From the NCBI GenBank assembly GCA_023678885.1, contig CM042955.1, forward strand, positions 19,541,835 through 19,605,834: a stretch of 64,000 bases of DNA, read 5' to 3'. This DNA is from Pogostemon cablin (taxonomy: Eukaryota > Streptophyta > Magnoliopsida > Lamiales > Lamiaceae). Below, piece after piece: positions 19,175 through 31,209 of this stretch. How positions within the stretch are numbered: position 1 is the stretch's first letter; every line of letters starts with the position of its first letter. Below the pieces are notes generated by a model. That model searched no databases, had not been told where the DNA came from, and saw only the letters and a list, made by a program, of their open reading frames with translations. The position numbers and the translations under genes were made by a program.

Positions 19175-21946
19175 TCACTGTTGGTCGATCTTGGCATAAC
19201 GTCTTTGTGTATCCCGATTTCTTGCAAATAGAGCATTTTCTTGTACTTCGACTAACTGGAGGGCCATCAACAGAAGGAGATAAACAATATTATGACCTGT
19301 GCAAGTTGCCCTGTTATGATTAGAAACACCACAAAGCGAGCATCGGTTGGCTCGACGACCCATTGCCACCTCAAGCGCACTCTGCGCTCTTTTTTTGTTT
19401 AGGCCGACTGGCCTTTTTTGGAGCATCGGGTGGCTTGCATACCACATCCTTCACATATAATGGATCCCAATCCTTGGGGTCGGGCACTGGATGGACAGGT
19501 CCGCCCCACATTGATCTCATGTTTTCATTCTTGAAACAATCCTCCACATATCGATTGATATCATAATTATTTTTCCTGGTTCAGTTAGGTAAGAATAAAA
19601 GTAATTAAATGCATTATCAAACTATATATATATCAAGTAAAAGTTTAAATGTGACATTTTTTTCACCTTATTGCAGCCACAACATGAATGCATGGAATTA
19701 GTTCTGACTGAAAGTAACCGCAGCCGCAAGTTCTCTAATCCAAATCTGTCATGTATGACGAATTTCCAACAACAACCCTAAATCGATCCCAAACACCGGC
19801 TGAACAACAAGTTTGTCAGCATTATGAGCAATACCTCCAAGTAATTTTGTGACCCATGTGCAAACATCATCGCCATGTTTCTCTGCCTCACCACTTCGAG
19901 ATGTAAACCAATACTGAATTATTTTCCGGATGGACTCCAACAAATATATCACAGAAAACCTCCGTCGCCAGCGGATGACATTGTTCCATGACTCTGCGGC
20001 ATTTGAAGTCATAAACTCATACCTACGTACGGAGCAATGGAATCAGGACCAACGATCTTTTCTTGCATTTCCTAGAATGCTGGATATGCGATTTCCTTGT
20101 TCGAACCGGTTAAGTGCACCGATAAGCCTTCATATAAATGTATAATTAGAAAGTAAAGAGTATTGGAAAAAGGTTCATCAATACAAGAATGTAGAACTAT
20201 GAGTGAAAGATTCCAAAGCAACTGAGGAAGTTACATTATGATGTACAATGATAAGTCAGGGTAAAATTAATGAGTAAACTTGTCGTATTCAGCTTCCTTA
20301 TAAGCATTTGTCGCTCTTTCAAAAATATTAACAACTGTGGCACCAAAGGGAACAAATTTCTTACTCAGGTGATGGCGGCATAGCCCGTGAGCAACTCCAG
20401 GAAATATTTGATCCATTACCCGAAGGATCGCTGGATGTTGGTCAGACACAATTAGTAGTTCTGATGGGGTTCATATCACTCTTCGTATCCGTGACAAGAA
20501 AAGGGACCATAGCTCCACATTTTCTTGATCGCCAACGCCAATTGCCAAAGGAAAAATCTGATTGTTTGGATCTTGAGTCACCGCGACAAAACAACCCCCT
20601 TGTAGTGCCCTTTAAGATGAGCCACATCTACAACTAACACCGGTCGTCCGAACTGCTTGAATCCATTCACACACGACCCAAGGGTAGTAAATGCAAACTT
20701 GAATTTTCCATCGGGGTGTGTGATCAACTCCGTTGTGCTCCCAAAATTGCACTTTTGTAAAACATACAGGTAAGATGGAAGCAAACTAAAGCATTATTCC
20801 GATGAGCCATACACATAAAGGTTCGTCTGCTGATATGCCCGGTAAGCATGGCAGTAGTTTGTATCAACCCTAAAATACTGTTTCATATTGTACTTAATAC
20901 CCGCGGGTGTCATGGATGTTGATGGATCCTTTTGTTTGTCAAAATACAACTTGGCAATAACTCTATAATAGCATGACGTTAGTTTGGAACGATCACCACT
21001 AAGCAAACATGAATGTCGGGTGAACTCTGTACAACTCCAAATCCCGTGTTTCCCCTTTGCTGCAAAGAATAAGTTGCACAATTTTATGCCCTTGCATTTC
21101 AGCTCCCACCCTACTAGGGTCAGAACGGAAAACTCAAAACCCAGCACCCCGTAGTAAGTGATACATACTTACATTTTCCACCATTTCCTCCCTGCTTATG
21201 AATATCTTCGTCCTTGACAATTCATGGGAAACGAGATCATATAATTCGAGATTTGTATTTAATGGTTCTGAAATAGGAGCCTTGCAGGGTATTCCCCAAA
21301 TCGAAGGGCGAGAGTCGCTGTCTGCATCATTAAAATCGGTGTATGTGTTATCATTACCAATATCAGTAGTTGGGTGATAATCTGTACACCCAATTTCTTG
21401 ATCAAAATCATCCTCAGAAATATGACATCCTTCTAGACTAGAATCATCATCGGAACAGGATCCTGAATCAACGTCATCAAACTGTGATTCTTTTGAAAAT
21501 GACGGTCCATCCCACGTACAATTGAATTCACCAATACTTCTTGCAGGATTGTCGGACCCCTTTTCATTAAACCAATTGACCAAACCGTCATCTCGTTCCT
21601 TAAAAGATCTTGAACCACATGCCTCTGTACAGTTAAGGGATGGCGTCAATTTCATTTGATCCACAAATATCTCGGGGACTACCTCACCATTGAATATGAA
21701 ACTTACGTCATCATCATTCAGAATTGAGAGTGGCATTGTCTTATCATTCACCGTGTATAGTTGAAAAATGTCATAACTGTTGCAATCTGATTTCATGAAT
21801 TTGTGGAGAAGCTGTGTTAAACGTTCTAGGGTGTGATCGCCTACAGGTATACGCACATCCCCTACATTCCCACCGACATATTCGGTACCATTCCATACGT
21901 CATTGGTATACACAGAAATAATCTGATTCACCATATTCAACTGCAA
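19175..21946 (-). pseudogene. Mutator-like (MULE) transposase, frameshifted
   Basis: This is a MURA-type transposase in several frames on the minus strand. The N-terminal part is acidic and PB1-like (21134..21946). The MuDR DNA-binding region follows (20794..21147, entered by a one-base frame change). The catalytic region starts with RPVLVVDVAHLKGHYKG (about 20600-20650), the first catalytic Asp. SDQHPAIL and the CRHH box come near 20345-20450, and TSNAAESWNNVI near 19980-20010. A SWIM zinc finger (CGCGYFQSELIPCIH) lies near 19690-19730, and a CCHC knuckle CSLCGVSNHNRATC near 19310-19350. A stop splits the frame between 20784 and 20794 and another shift lies near 20580. The transposase is not functional as it stands. 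Terminal inverted repeats were not found. Confidence 0.82.
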
Positions 21947-23300
21947 CTGCCAAGGGGAAAATAACCAAATCTTTTGTTAAGTAAAATCACCTTCATCTAC
22001 TTAATTCAATAAATAGTAGGTAGCTAAAATTTTCAACAAAACACAGTGTAAGAAGATACCAACAATAAAGAAAATAATCAACGATTATTGACTATGTGAA
22101 TGAGGTCAAACCATGTATCAAGATTTCACTATCAGCTGTCCACTTAAACAACTAATTTAATCCAAATGAACTATGGAAGTGAAACTAAAATTAGCTTGGC
22201 ACCTCTTAAACATCAATTATTATCTATACACAACTTAAACAGAATCTCCATGTTATCCAAAAAGTCTAATACTCTGCATTAGGGGAAGGAACAATAACAC
22301 AAACCAAAAAAATTGGGTGTACATCATACTAAATATCAAGAACATCTCAATTATAAGCACAATACATCGACACAAGTGGTATTAGTTCAACAACAAAGTA
22401 GATTCAGTCAAATCAACCTAGTAGTGCCAGTAGGCAAAAAAAATTGAATAATTGGGAACCTTACCGGAAATTGGAGAAGCCGACGCCCCTTATACTAGGT
22501 ACGGTTGTGGATTCCTCAATACACCTTGAGTCGTTGAAGAACTTGCCGCCGTGAAGGAACTGAGGGCTCTACACCTTGATTGTCGCAGATAAAGACCTAA
22601 TGGAAGACAGTTCACTATCGCCCAGTTCAAGGACGTTGACTGAGATGTCGGCGATACCCAGCAGAAAAAGATAACGACAGAGACCTTGGGTCGAGGGTGT
22701 TGAAATTTTCGTTACCCATACAAGAGAAGAATCAAGTCAAAGCGGGGAGTGGTGGTTTGGAGTCGACGTTAACTAGCGTGAGAGAAGAATCAGGCCAAAT
22801 CGACCACTTTTCGTCGACGATAACCACCGGGATGGTGGGTTGGAGTGTGTTCACGTGGTGAAACTTCGCTTATAGCTGGGAAGGGACTGTGGTCACGGAG
22901 GAAGGGGTTTAATACCAGCTGAGAGAGGGGTGTGGTCATTGGGGAAGGGGTACCAGACGAGGGGTACCAGACGAGGGGGTGTGGACACGGAGGTGGGTAG
23001 GGGTGGAATAACATGTGGGGTGGGTGAAGGGTAAAAAAGTTCATTTTTTGTGTTTTGGTTAAAGTAAAAAGAATATAGTTTAAGTGTTGGTATTGATATT
23101 CGATAATTGTAAATAGGGTTTATTTGCCAATTTGGCACATAAGGGGTAAATTTATTTCATAATTAGTATTTTGTGATCAATAAAATTCTCTAAGTCACTG
23201 GATGTAGGTATTTCATCAACGAACCACTTAATTTACTTATCTTCATCGTTTATTGAGCTACAATTCTCAACAAAAAGAACCAAGTAAGGCTATAATGCAC
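21947..23300. other. Noncoding stretch upstream of the MULE transposase remnant
   Basis: No gene is seen. 22450-23040 is notably GC-richer than its surroundings and has GGGG-containing direct repeats, such as GGGGTACCAGACGAG twice near 22950. It could be the leader and end of the MULE, but I could not match it to an inverted copy on the far side. Confidence 0.4.

Positions 23301-23364
<64 letters not shown>
23301..23364. repeat. (TAA)n microsatellite
   Basis: About 21 units of a pure trinucleotide run lie 235 bp beyond the stop codon of the sHSP gene. Confidence 0.95.
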
Positions 23365-23365
<1 letters not shown>

Positions 23366-23598
23366 TTTTCTCCCTCCTTTAACAGTACTATATATAATAT
23401 TTTAAAGCAAGCCTAAAATAACAAATGTTTTGCACAGGGATTTATTTTACATATCCAGTAATAACAAAGGAAAACTGGCAAATCCTTTTTAGTGCAAACA
23501 GAGCCATTAACACTCATCTTACAAACAGAGCAAATCACACACTCATACTAATTAGCAAATCCTTTTCCCAACCCTACCTAAAATTTTCTTCCAACTTC

Positions 23599-24072
23599 TC
23601 AAGCAATCTTCACCTCAACCGTTTTCGGCTTCTTCGGCTCCGGCGGCGGCAGCTTCTCCACCGTCACAGTCAGCACTCCGTCCTGACAAACCGCCGTGAT
23701 CTTATCAGTGTTCGCATTCTCCGGCAACACAAATTTCCGCATGAATTTTCCCACGCGCCGCTCCATTCTCACGTACTTAGCCCCTTCCTCCTCCTCCCGC
23801 TTCCTCTCGCCGCTGATCTGGAGCACATTGTCGTCCTCCACCTGCACCTTGATGTCGCCGGATTTCAATCCCGGCATATCGATCACGAACACGTAGGACT
23901 GCGCGTACTCCTTGACGTCCGCCGGCGTCGCCGCCATGGCTCTGGCGTCGCGGACGTAGGTTCGGGTGGGGGCATTGATTGATGATACCTTGGCGTCGGA
24001 ATCGTCGGAATCGAGGATGTGATGGAGGGCGTGGTAGACTGGGGAATCGAGCCCTAGGAATCTGATGTCCAT
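23599..24072 (-). CDS. Class II cytosolic small heat-shock protein, 157 aa
   Basis: This is an ATP-independent holdase chaperone that forms oligomers and binds unfolding proteins in heat-stressed cytosol. The N-terminus MDIRFLGLDSP followed by RDARAMAATPADVKEY is the class II signature. The alpha-crystallin domain spans about residues 48-140, with KSGDIKVQVEDDNVLQISGE, FMRKFVLPENA and DGVLTVTV. The C-terminal tail is PPPEPKKPKTVEVKIA, with a V-x-V/I type anchoring motif. The length is normal for the class and there is no intron. The ATG at 24070-24072 starts the family-typical N-terminus. The promoter to the right has a TATA box and heat-shock elements. It appears fully intact. Confidence 0.97.
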   Translation of the reverse strand: MDIRFLGLDSPVYHALHHILDSDDSDAKVSSINAPTRTYVRDARAMAATPADVKEYAQSYVFVIDMPGLKSGDIKVQVEDDNVLQISGERKREEEEGAKYVRMERRVGKFMRKFVLPENANTDKITAVCQDGVLTVTVEKLPPPEPKKPKTVEVKIA

Positions 24073-24163
24073 TGATCTGTTTTGAAGCTTCGAAATTGTT
24101 GAAAGCTTATCTTCCGATGGAATTCTGAGTGGATCGATGGGAGAGTGGTTGAATTGAAGCTGA

Positions 24164-24170
24164 ATTTATA
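24164..24170 (-). promoter_or_regulatory. TATA box of the sHSP gene
   Basis: The minus strand reads CTATAAATT about 92 bp before the ATG, followed by a short leader. Position and sequence suit a plant core promoter. Confidence 0.7.
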
Positions 24171-24190
24171 GCGAGGGGAAGAAGGATGAA

Positions 24191-24240
24191 GAAGTTTCTG
24201 GAGGGAAAAATGGATGGAGTGGAGAGTTTCTAGGACGTTC
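24191..24240 (-). promoter_or_regulatory. Heat-shock elements of the sHSP gene
   Basis: Two groups of alternating GAA/TTC pentamers lie 20-75 bp upstream of the TATA box. GAAGTTTCTGGAG is at 24191..24203 and TTCTAGGACGTTC at 24228..24240. Each has three units in 5-bp phase with one deviation, as expected for trimeric heat-shock factor binding. This predicts strong heat induction. Confidence 0.75.
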
Positions 24241-24299
24241 TGTTTCTTTCTTTTACTTTCTCTCTTTTTCCTTTTTTCTTTCTTTAATTACATTATTTA

Positions 24300-24692
24300 T
24301 TCTTTTCGGGGAGAAAAATGGGTTGGACTTAAATATTCAGCATTTGGGGCGGCCTTTACTTATTGGGCTTCGAGGTAAAGCCCACAAGATAAAAGCTTAC
24401 AATTATTTTTCTATTGGAGTTTTTGTACAATTGTACATGAATATTTTAAAATTTTTGGCTTAATATTGTCCATGAATATTTTTGAGTTATGTACACGGTC
24501 TATTGGACATGTTAAAGCAGGAATATTATATAGGTGGAGCATGTCTAAATAGTTGAAATACGTTTCCTAAAATATAACTAGTGTTGTATTAAAATATGTA
24601 ATTAATGTATTATAATATGATGTGTATTAATAAATATATTTTATTTATATAATAAGATTTAGTCTTTAAATAGGGTTTTACATTATATACTT
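24300..24692. other. AT-rich intergenic DNA upstream of the sHSP gene
   Basis: No ORF, RNA gene or clear repeat boundary is visible here. Confidence 0.5.
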
Positions 24693-24797
24693 TTGTAAAT
24701 ACTGTGATCTCCTTAATTTAAACACCATAACAATACATATGGTATATAGAATTAGAGGAGACCACATTGTTTACACCGTAAACTTAATTTACATAAG
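24693..24797. mobile_element. MITE copy, TTGTAAAT...ATTTACATAA family
   Basis: It is a short palindrome-ended element with an internal GTGATCTCCTTAATTTAAAC block. The same core recurs at 55720..55857 and, inverted, at 46590..46705. Another pair of termini is at 26214 and 27534. The superfamily was not assigned. Confidence 0.5.
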
Positions 24798-26213
24798 TAT
24801 TTGTGATATACTAATAATGGATCAATTCCGTTTCATTACATAAGTCTCACAAAAGACCTATCAGCTAGTCACACATAAACTCTTCTATACCCATGTCAAA
24901 ATATTTAGAATTAAGTAGTCAAGACAAAAGTATCTTTCTATACTTGAAATTTTTTCTTTATTTTGTGTTCGGAAGTCGAACACATACTTAAAAAAAATAA
25001 AAAATAAAAAATTATATAGGTGATGTTTGTTTTAAATTTATTATTCTAGATTTAGATTTAATATATCTCCATATACACTATAACTCCTATTATCCATTAC
25101 CCTCCCTTACTATGCATTATGTCTTCTGATATGAATTGGTGTGAGATAATAGATGAAAGAGAACAAACAAAGAAAAAAAAATCTTAAAAGCTTAAAACTC
25201 CAAAGAAAATTGAATGAGCTTGTATTGCTTCTAGATTTATATGTTTTTGAAAAGCTGATAATTAATTATTCTACACTTGATGAGTTTTAATTATTGAAAG
25301 TTTATTAGAATTAGAGAAAATATATCATGATGGATTACGAGCTTGCAGGATTAAACAATGATATTTTTTTATTTTAAGAAGAAAAATATAAAAATCTACA
25401 GAATTTGAACCAAAGTATATCGAGCGTTGCGTATATGAAGATACTATTGCATGTCTATTATTATTATAAAATTAAAATAGTCATTAGCTACAATATATAA
25501 ACGTGTAATGTTTTCATACTGAATGTGATGCATTTATAATTAATTAAATAAAAGTTGTATAATAATTTATGTATTCTTATGTTTTTTTTTTATATTATTG
25601 GGGAATTGATGTATTCTTATGTTTTTTTTATATTATTGTGGGTCTCTAAAAGATTAATTAAAGACCATTATAAATATCTCATAGCTAGCCTCTTTACTTA
25701 ATTATTTCGTGTTTAGTGGTTGGTTAACAATTTAACTGTATTATCATCGACATCAACATATGTATATGTATTGATATAATATAATAACCCTCGAAAAAGA
25801 TAATATAAAATAAGTTAAGCCAAAGCCAAATATGCGTAGGTTTATCTTGAAAACAATTCTATTTTGTCATAATTTGATAGATTCAATCTAACTTTATGTC
25901 AATTTCAGAATATGCTCCCACTAAACAAATAATGTTTTTAACCTTTTATATTCCAATTTTTTATAAAAATCGTACTCTTTATATATGCCCCCATTCCATT
26001 TTTTCTTTTTTCTCAATCCTCCATACTTATATTCAAAACTATTAATACGTAATTATTATTCTGCATTACAATCTCAAAATTATACTTTAATTTAAAAAGT
26101 TTCATATTGTTGAAAATTCTGATACACCAACTAATCACCTTACAATTTTTGAAATATAGAATAAAGTAAAAATAATACTCTCAAGATATTCATTTTGTTA
26201 TTTAGAACACTTT
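24798..26213. other. AT-rich intergenic DNA
   Basis: No coding sequence was recognised. A small direct duplication, GATGTATTCTTATGTTTTTT, occurs around 25567 and 25610. Confidence 0.5.
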
Positions 26214-27534
26214 TGTAAATTGGGTTTACATACTATAGGCACCTGAATTTTATTGTCTATTAAATAAAAATATATTGCAAATTAATGCAATAATTATCAA
26301 TTAATTATTTATTTATTAAGAAATTTAAATAAATTAATTTCTAAAATAAATGAATAAATTATTGATAATTGGGTCAGATCTAGTCAAATAAGCTCAAGTC
26401 AAATGGACACAACTTAAGTCAACAAGCCCAGCAAATCAAATACAGTCCGGCAGACTTAATTAAATTAAATAGGCTCAAATCCAACCTGGTAGGCTTAATT
26501 AAAGGAGAAAAACCCAACATATCTTTTTAAGGAGAAAATATCTCACAAGTGGTTATTTTCTCTACCTATAAATAAGCGTCTTCAGTCCTCATTCTAATCA
26601 CACTAAAACATCTGAAGACGCGCTTTTGAAGAGATCAAGAATATGAGCAGTGATTCCTTGAGATCTTCAAGCATCTTCAAAGTCAAGAACCAGAGATTAA
26701 GGTGTCAAACCCCTTCAATCCGGCGTTCTTCCATTCAATCGCCTCCGATCAGAAATCAAGGTTCTAAGCCCCTCCGATCAGAAATCAAGGTTCTAAACCC
26801 CTCCAATCCGGCGTTCTTCCAGCCAACGGCCTCCGATCAGAGATCAAGGTTCTAAGCCCCTTCAATCCGGCGTTCTTCCATCCAACAGCCTCCGATCAGA
26901 GATTAAGGTGTCCAACCCCTCCGATCCGACGATCTTCATATCAAATTCATCCAGCAGTCTCCGTGAAGTCAACTATCTACCAAATTGAGCGGCGTACTTC
27001 ACAGCAAATCTTCAAGTCAACGTTCGATCCGAACAAAGGCTCGACGCCTCCGGATAAACGTTATAAAGCCCCAAATCTGAGCTCGAACAAGGTTCATCCG
27101 AAGATTCAGCTCCGAAAGTTGAAAAGGTCGAGAAAATCAACTTAAGAGAGGAATCAGGGGACACATAAGCTGTTTACTCAAATTTTCAAGTTCAATCCAT
27201 CTCAAATTATCATTGTAATTTCTTTTGTATTTATTATTTTAATAAATACAAATTTTGTTGTTACACATACATTAATATGTAAACTTTGTTATTTTTTAGT
27301 ACATAAAAAAATTATTCCTTAAACACATAAATTGTTACTCTTCTAAATTAAAAAAATACTTTTCAAATTCATTTAAACCCTCATTTATCGATTACTTTTT
27401 AGTATATAAAAAACTACTCTTTAAAGACTTTAATTATTACTTTTCTATATAAGAAATTATTATTCTTTAAAAAAAAATTTATATACTAAAGAGTAATTTT
27501 AAAAAATAGAGTTTACATGTAAACCCGATTTACA
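26214..27534. mobile_element. MITE interrupted by a solo LTR
   Basis: The left end TGTAAATTGGGTTTACATAC (26214) and the right end, read as reverse complement TGTAAATCGGGTTTACATGT (about 27534), form a 20-bp inverted repeat with three mismatches. These are the termini of the family also seen at 24.7, 46.6 and 55.7 kb. The solo LTR at 26234..27265 lies inside it. Confidence 0.6.
26234..27265 (+). mobile_element. Solo LTR of the Tat-type retrotransposon family (1032 bp)
   Basis: Both ends match the LTR at 6488..7489 read on the minus strand. The start aligns after a G-to-A change (TATAGGCA versus TGTAAGCA). The segments AAATTTAAATAAATTAATT and the final TTTGTATTTATT...TTGTTACA are shared. The 5-bp duplication CATAC flanks it exactly (26229..26233 and 27266..27270). 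No internal retrotransposon sequence is present, so this is a product of LTR-LTR recombination. A TATA box, CTATAAATAAG, sits near 26566. GATCAGA(A/G)ATCAAGGTTCT units are repeated at 26750-26860. Confidence 0.85.
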
Positions 27535-28858
27535 TGAGAGTCACTCTAAGTTTCAATATTCTTTTGTGCAAAATCATCGTTCTGTTTCAATCTTCCTTTG
27601 AGCAAAATCATCGTTCGTACGTATAGAAATGCAGGTGCTCGTGTTTTTTTTTCTTTCTTTCTGTAAAAGTTAGTTGTTAGTATAGTTAGTTCACTAAACA
27701 CCTATATTTGCCCTTTCTCTCATCCTCTTTATAACTTCCCTCCTAATTCGTTTTCATTTTTCCAAGCATCCTTATAATTTCCCCCTAATTCATTTCTAAT
27801 AAGAATGGATCAATAACTTTAATAAAGAGTCCAATAGCCAAGTAAGCTAACTTAATTACGTTTCTATCTTTTGGATTTTTAGAATTGATGAATCCCTCAT
27901 ACACTAGACATAAAATAGAGGAAAAAATTAATAGAAAAAGCCACGTCAAAGTTAAATTTTTGTATGCAAGACAATACAATACTTTGATTCTAACGAGTCG
28001 TACCCAGAAATAATACTTCTTATCTAACAATTGAACGAATATTGCTTTCTTTTTATTTATTAATATTTCGTTGATTTAAAATTTTATATTATCGTCTCAT
28101 AAAATTCAATTTTATGATTTTACGCAATTTGCTTCTTTTTTTTTTTTCATGCACGTGAACATGTGTTTAGTATTTTTAGTATATATAAATAAATATCCAC
28201 AATTCCACAATCGTAAATAATTGAATGGAATCTAATTCGGTGAATATAAATAACATTTTCCATAATTTATTTATTGTAAATTTGCCCGACCTTGTACGTA
28301 GCTGACTTCTGACACTTAAATAAGTATATTATTTTCCATACAATTATTGTTACAATTAGTTTAGGGTGCTTTTAATGTGGCGCTTTTACTTCATTATTAT
28401 AATTTATGAAACTAGAAGTCTTCACCAACACCAGGGAGGTATTGGGTAATGATTTCGTAAATAAAAAAATAATAATAATAATAAAATGGAGAAAGAAAAC
28501 GGAATCAACAAAAGTTAATATAATGACTTAAATATGGCGTTCATCCTCAAACAATGTAATACTCAGGTGGGTCAGCGTAACGTAAATTAAAGTATATAAT
28601 AATATTTTAATATGTAGTGAGGTAAAATAAATAATATTTTAATATAAAATGTATTAGTGTTATGTATGATCTCATCAAGAGAAATAATTAACTTGTGTTT
28701 CTTTTACTAAAAAAATGAAATGCACAATTTGTATTAGTCGGACCAAAATGATGAGGTACTTACATTTTAATAGGATAAATGGGTTAATAAAAGTAGATAA
28801 AAATTGCGTGCATCGGGCGCCTCACCGTGTGCACAGATCCAATAGTTTTAAAATATTA
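27535..28858. other. AT-rich intergenic DNA
   Basis: No gene was recognised. A short duplicated phrase (GTTTCAATCTTCCTTTG-like, GCAAAATCATCGTTC) occurs near 27560 and 27600. Confidence 0.5.
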
Positions 28859-29467
28859 TAGTACATCCGTTCCATAATAGTTTTCATACTTTCTTCATTT
28901 ATTTGTTTCATAATAACTTTCACACCAAAAAAGAAAAACATCACTTTATTTAACAACTTCAAAAGTTACTTTAAATTCAAATTTATCACTCTGTTTTCAC
29001 TCTCATCACATTACTTTATGATAATTTATAATGTGCACTCGGGTGCACCTAAAGATAGGGTGCACCCACATACAAATATAAACAAAAACATATACAATTA
29101 AGAGTAAAAATGTATACAATTTAATTGTTAATTTTTTTAATGAAAATTGTATATAATATTCAATAAAATGTTATACACATATGGATATTAATTTTTTTAA
29201 TGAAAAATTAATGTGAAAAAAGTATACAAATTTTACAAAACACGTATACAAAATAGAATAATATATATACAAAATAGAATAAAAAGGTATACACATATGG
29301 GTGCACCCTTGCACCCGGGTGCACCCAATATACACTCTTACTTTATACTTTATTTATGACCTAAAAATACTACAATACCCTTAAAAATCAATAAAATTTG
29401 TCAAAAAAATAATTTTTCTTAAATAATGTGGAACAGTAAATGTAAAAGGTAAAACAGAACGGAGCAT
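28859..29467. mobile_element. Degenerate Stowaway-like MITE with a second element nested in it
   Basis: It begins TAGTACATCCGTTCCATAA and ends near 29467 with AACAGAACGGAGCATTC, a weak inverted pair of the CTCCCTCCGTCC type. The foldback element at 29040..29330 lies within it. Confidence 0.4.
29040..29330. mobile_element. Foldback/MITE with GGGTGCACC termini
   Basis: The left end has CGGGTGCACC and AGGGTGCACCCA. The right end has GGGTGCACCC twice in inverted order (TGGGTGCACCCTTGCACCCG). The interior is AT-rich with several repeated ATACAAAATAGAATA phrases. Target duplication was not resolved. Confidence 0.55.
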
Positions 29468-29757
29468 TCTTTTTTTTTATGTTAAATGTCGTACACTTGT
29501 TACTAAAACTAGTACTCCGCTTTTCATTTTTCGAAAAAAAAATTCATTATTTTAAAAAATACTTGCACACTTTTTATTTTAATTCGTTTCAAAAATACTT
29601 GTACACCTTAAAAATGTGGAAACAATACACAATATCAATAATATTATAATATTACAATATTATAAAAATGTCACATTCTTTTTACACATAATCTAGTAAA
29701 AATCAATTATATCATACATTTATTCTATTAAATTACCCAAAATACTCATCATCTTTC

Positions 29758-30140
29758 TTATATCATTAAAACTCTGTGTCACCAAATACGTGCATGTATT
29801 CCTGGACGGAGGGAGCACTATCTTTCTTACTTAAACAATAATATCATTTATATTTTAATCTACTCTTTAAATAAAAAATAATATCTTATGAATTAAAGTG
29901 TTATACCCTTTAAAATAAATTGTTAATGTATTATGAATTAAAATGTTTCTTATATCATTAAAACTCTGTGTCACCAAATACGTCCATGTATTTCTGGATG
30001 GAGGGAGCAATATCTTTCTTACTTAAACATTAATATCATTTATATTTTAATCTACTCTTTAAAAGAAAAATAATATCTTATGAATTAAAGTATTATACCC
30101 TTTAAAACAAATTATTAATGTCTTATAAATTAAAATGTAT
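29758..30140. repeat. 192-bp tandem duplication
   Basis: The block starting TATCATTAAAACTCTGTGTC at 29761 recurs at 29953, including a GGA(C/T)GGAGGGAGCA fragment and the following TAATATCATTTATATTTTAA. The MITE right end is therefore present twice. Confidence 0.8.
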
Positions 30141-30859
30141 ATTTTTTAGAACTATGTTACGTATCTTTAAACTACTGGTACGCTAGAATGCAAAAAAACC
30201 AACTCACTCTTGGAGATCAAGATCTCTCACACAATAGAAATACTTTTAAAAATGTCATTATTAATCATATATAACATGTTTTATAATTTTTTTATATAAC
30301 ATGAAAAACTAACTATCCTATAAAAATTAATATATTAGAAGGAAAAAAAAAAAGGACAAAAATCTCCTGCATAGCCAATTTGTCTACAAAATTGAGATGG
30401 AACTCATAATCATGGAAGTAAGAGTAACAGTGTAATACTGTTTCGATAGACAATATGGCCTTTCAAAATTAATCGAATCTATTTAAAATTCAAAAAAAAA
30501 AAAAAAAAAATGAATTGGCAAATGGCCACCACGATTCACGAACCCATAGTTTTCCACCAAATCAATAAGCTCCATTCATGTCCACGCTATGCTAGCCCAC
30601 CATAATATGAAAGGCTGCGCCGCACTGAATCCCAAGAAGAAACAAACACTCACTTCTCGAAAGAATAACCGACACGTGTCCACTCTCTCCCTGATCCGCA
30701 AAACCCTCGAATTAACTCCCCCAAATCCATTAACCCTTCTCGCCACCGCGCCACCCTTTTTCAGCTGCTTCTCCTCCTCCTTTATTCAATCTTCTCCAAC
30801 TCATCACCAGATCTTCTCATCTCTCATGCCGACTATTGCCAAATGATCAGCTCCAAGGT

Positions 30860-31103
30860 AGCTGTGGGGAAATGCTGGATCTTTTTGTGCTGACTCACTT
30901 TCGTTCTTTAATCTGTTTGCGCAAACGGAAAAAAATTCTGCCCTATTTGGTTTTTCTAATCTAGGGTTGAATTTCTCTAGTTTGTTGGATTCTCCGGGAT
31001 TAGGACATGGTTTTGTGTTTAGTATAGTGTTTGCTACAGAGTTTGCTGGCTTTTATATTTTCTCTGGTTTTTTTTTTATATTTTTTTTTGGTTATACTAA
31101 CAG
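30860..31103 (+). other. Probable 5'-UTR intron of the mitochondrial carrier gene
   Basis: A donor AAG|GTAGCTG near 30858 and an acceptor TACTAACAG| at 31103 bound a T-rich interval just before the carrier CDS. The segment before the donor is a C/T-rich leader, so the small ATG frames in it look like upstream ORFs or leader rather than protein exons. No transcript evidence is available. Confidence 0.45.
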
Positions 31104-31209
31104 CTAAAAAGGGTTTAGGTTTTTTAAGAGGTTTTTTGAGGGTTTGTGTTGGATTAAGGAGGCGTTTTGTTGTTTCTGTTTTCGATTCAAGAGATTAAAA
31201 GTGGCGAAG

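Noticed and set aside
17556..23040. Complete MULE with paired ends around the transposase remnant
   Set aside because: I looked for inverted ends at both sides and found no convincing match, so only the coding remnant is annotated.
30589..30846. 85-codon frame upstream of the mitochondrial carrier
   Set aside because: It lies in C/T-rich leader sequence just before a likely 5'-UTR intron, has no domain, and is better read as untranslated region.
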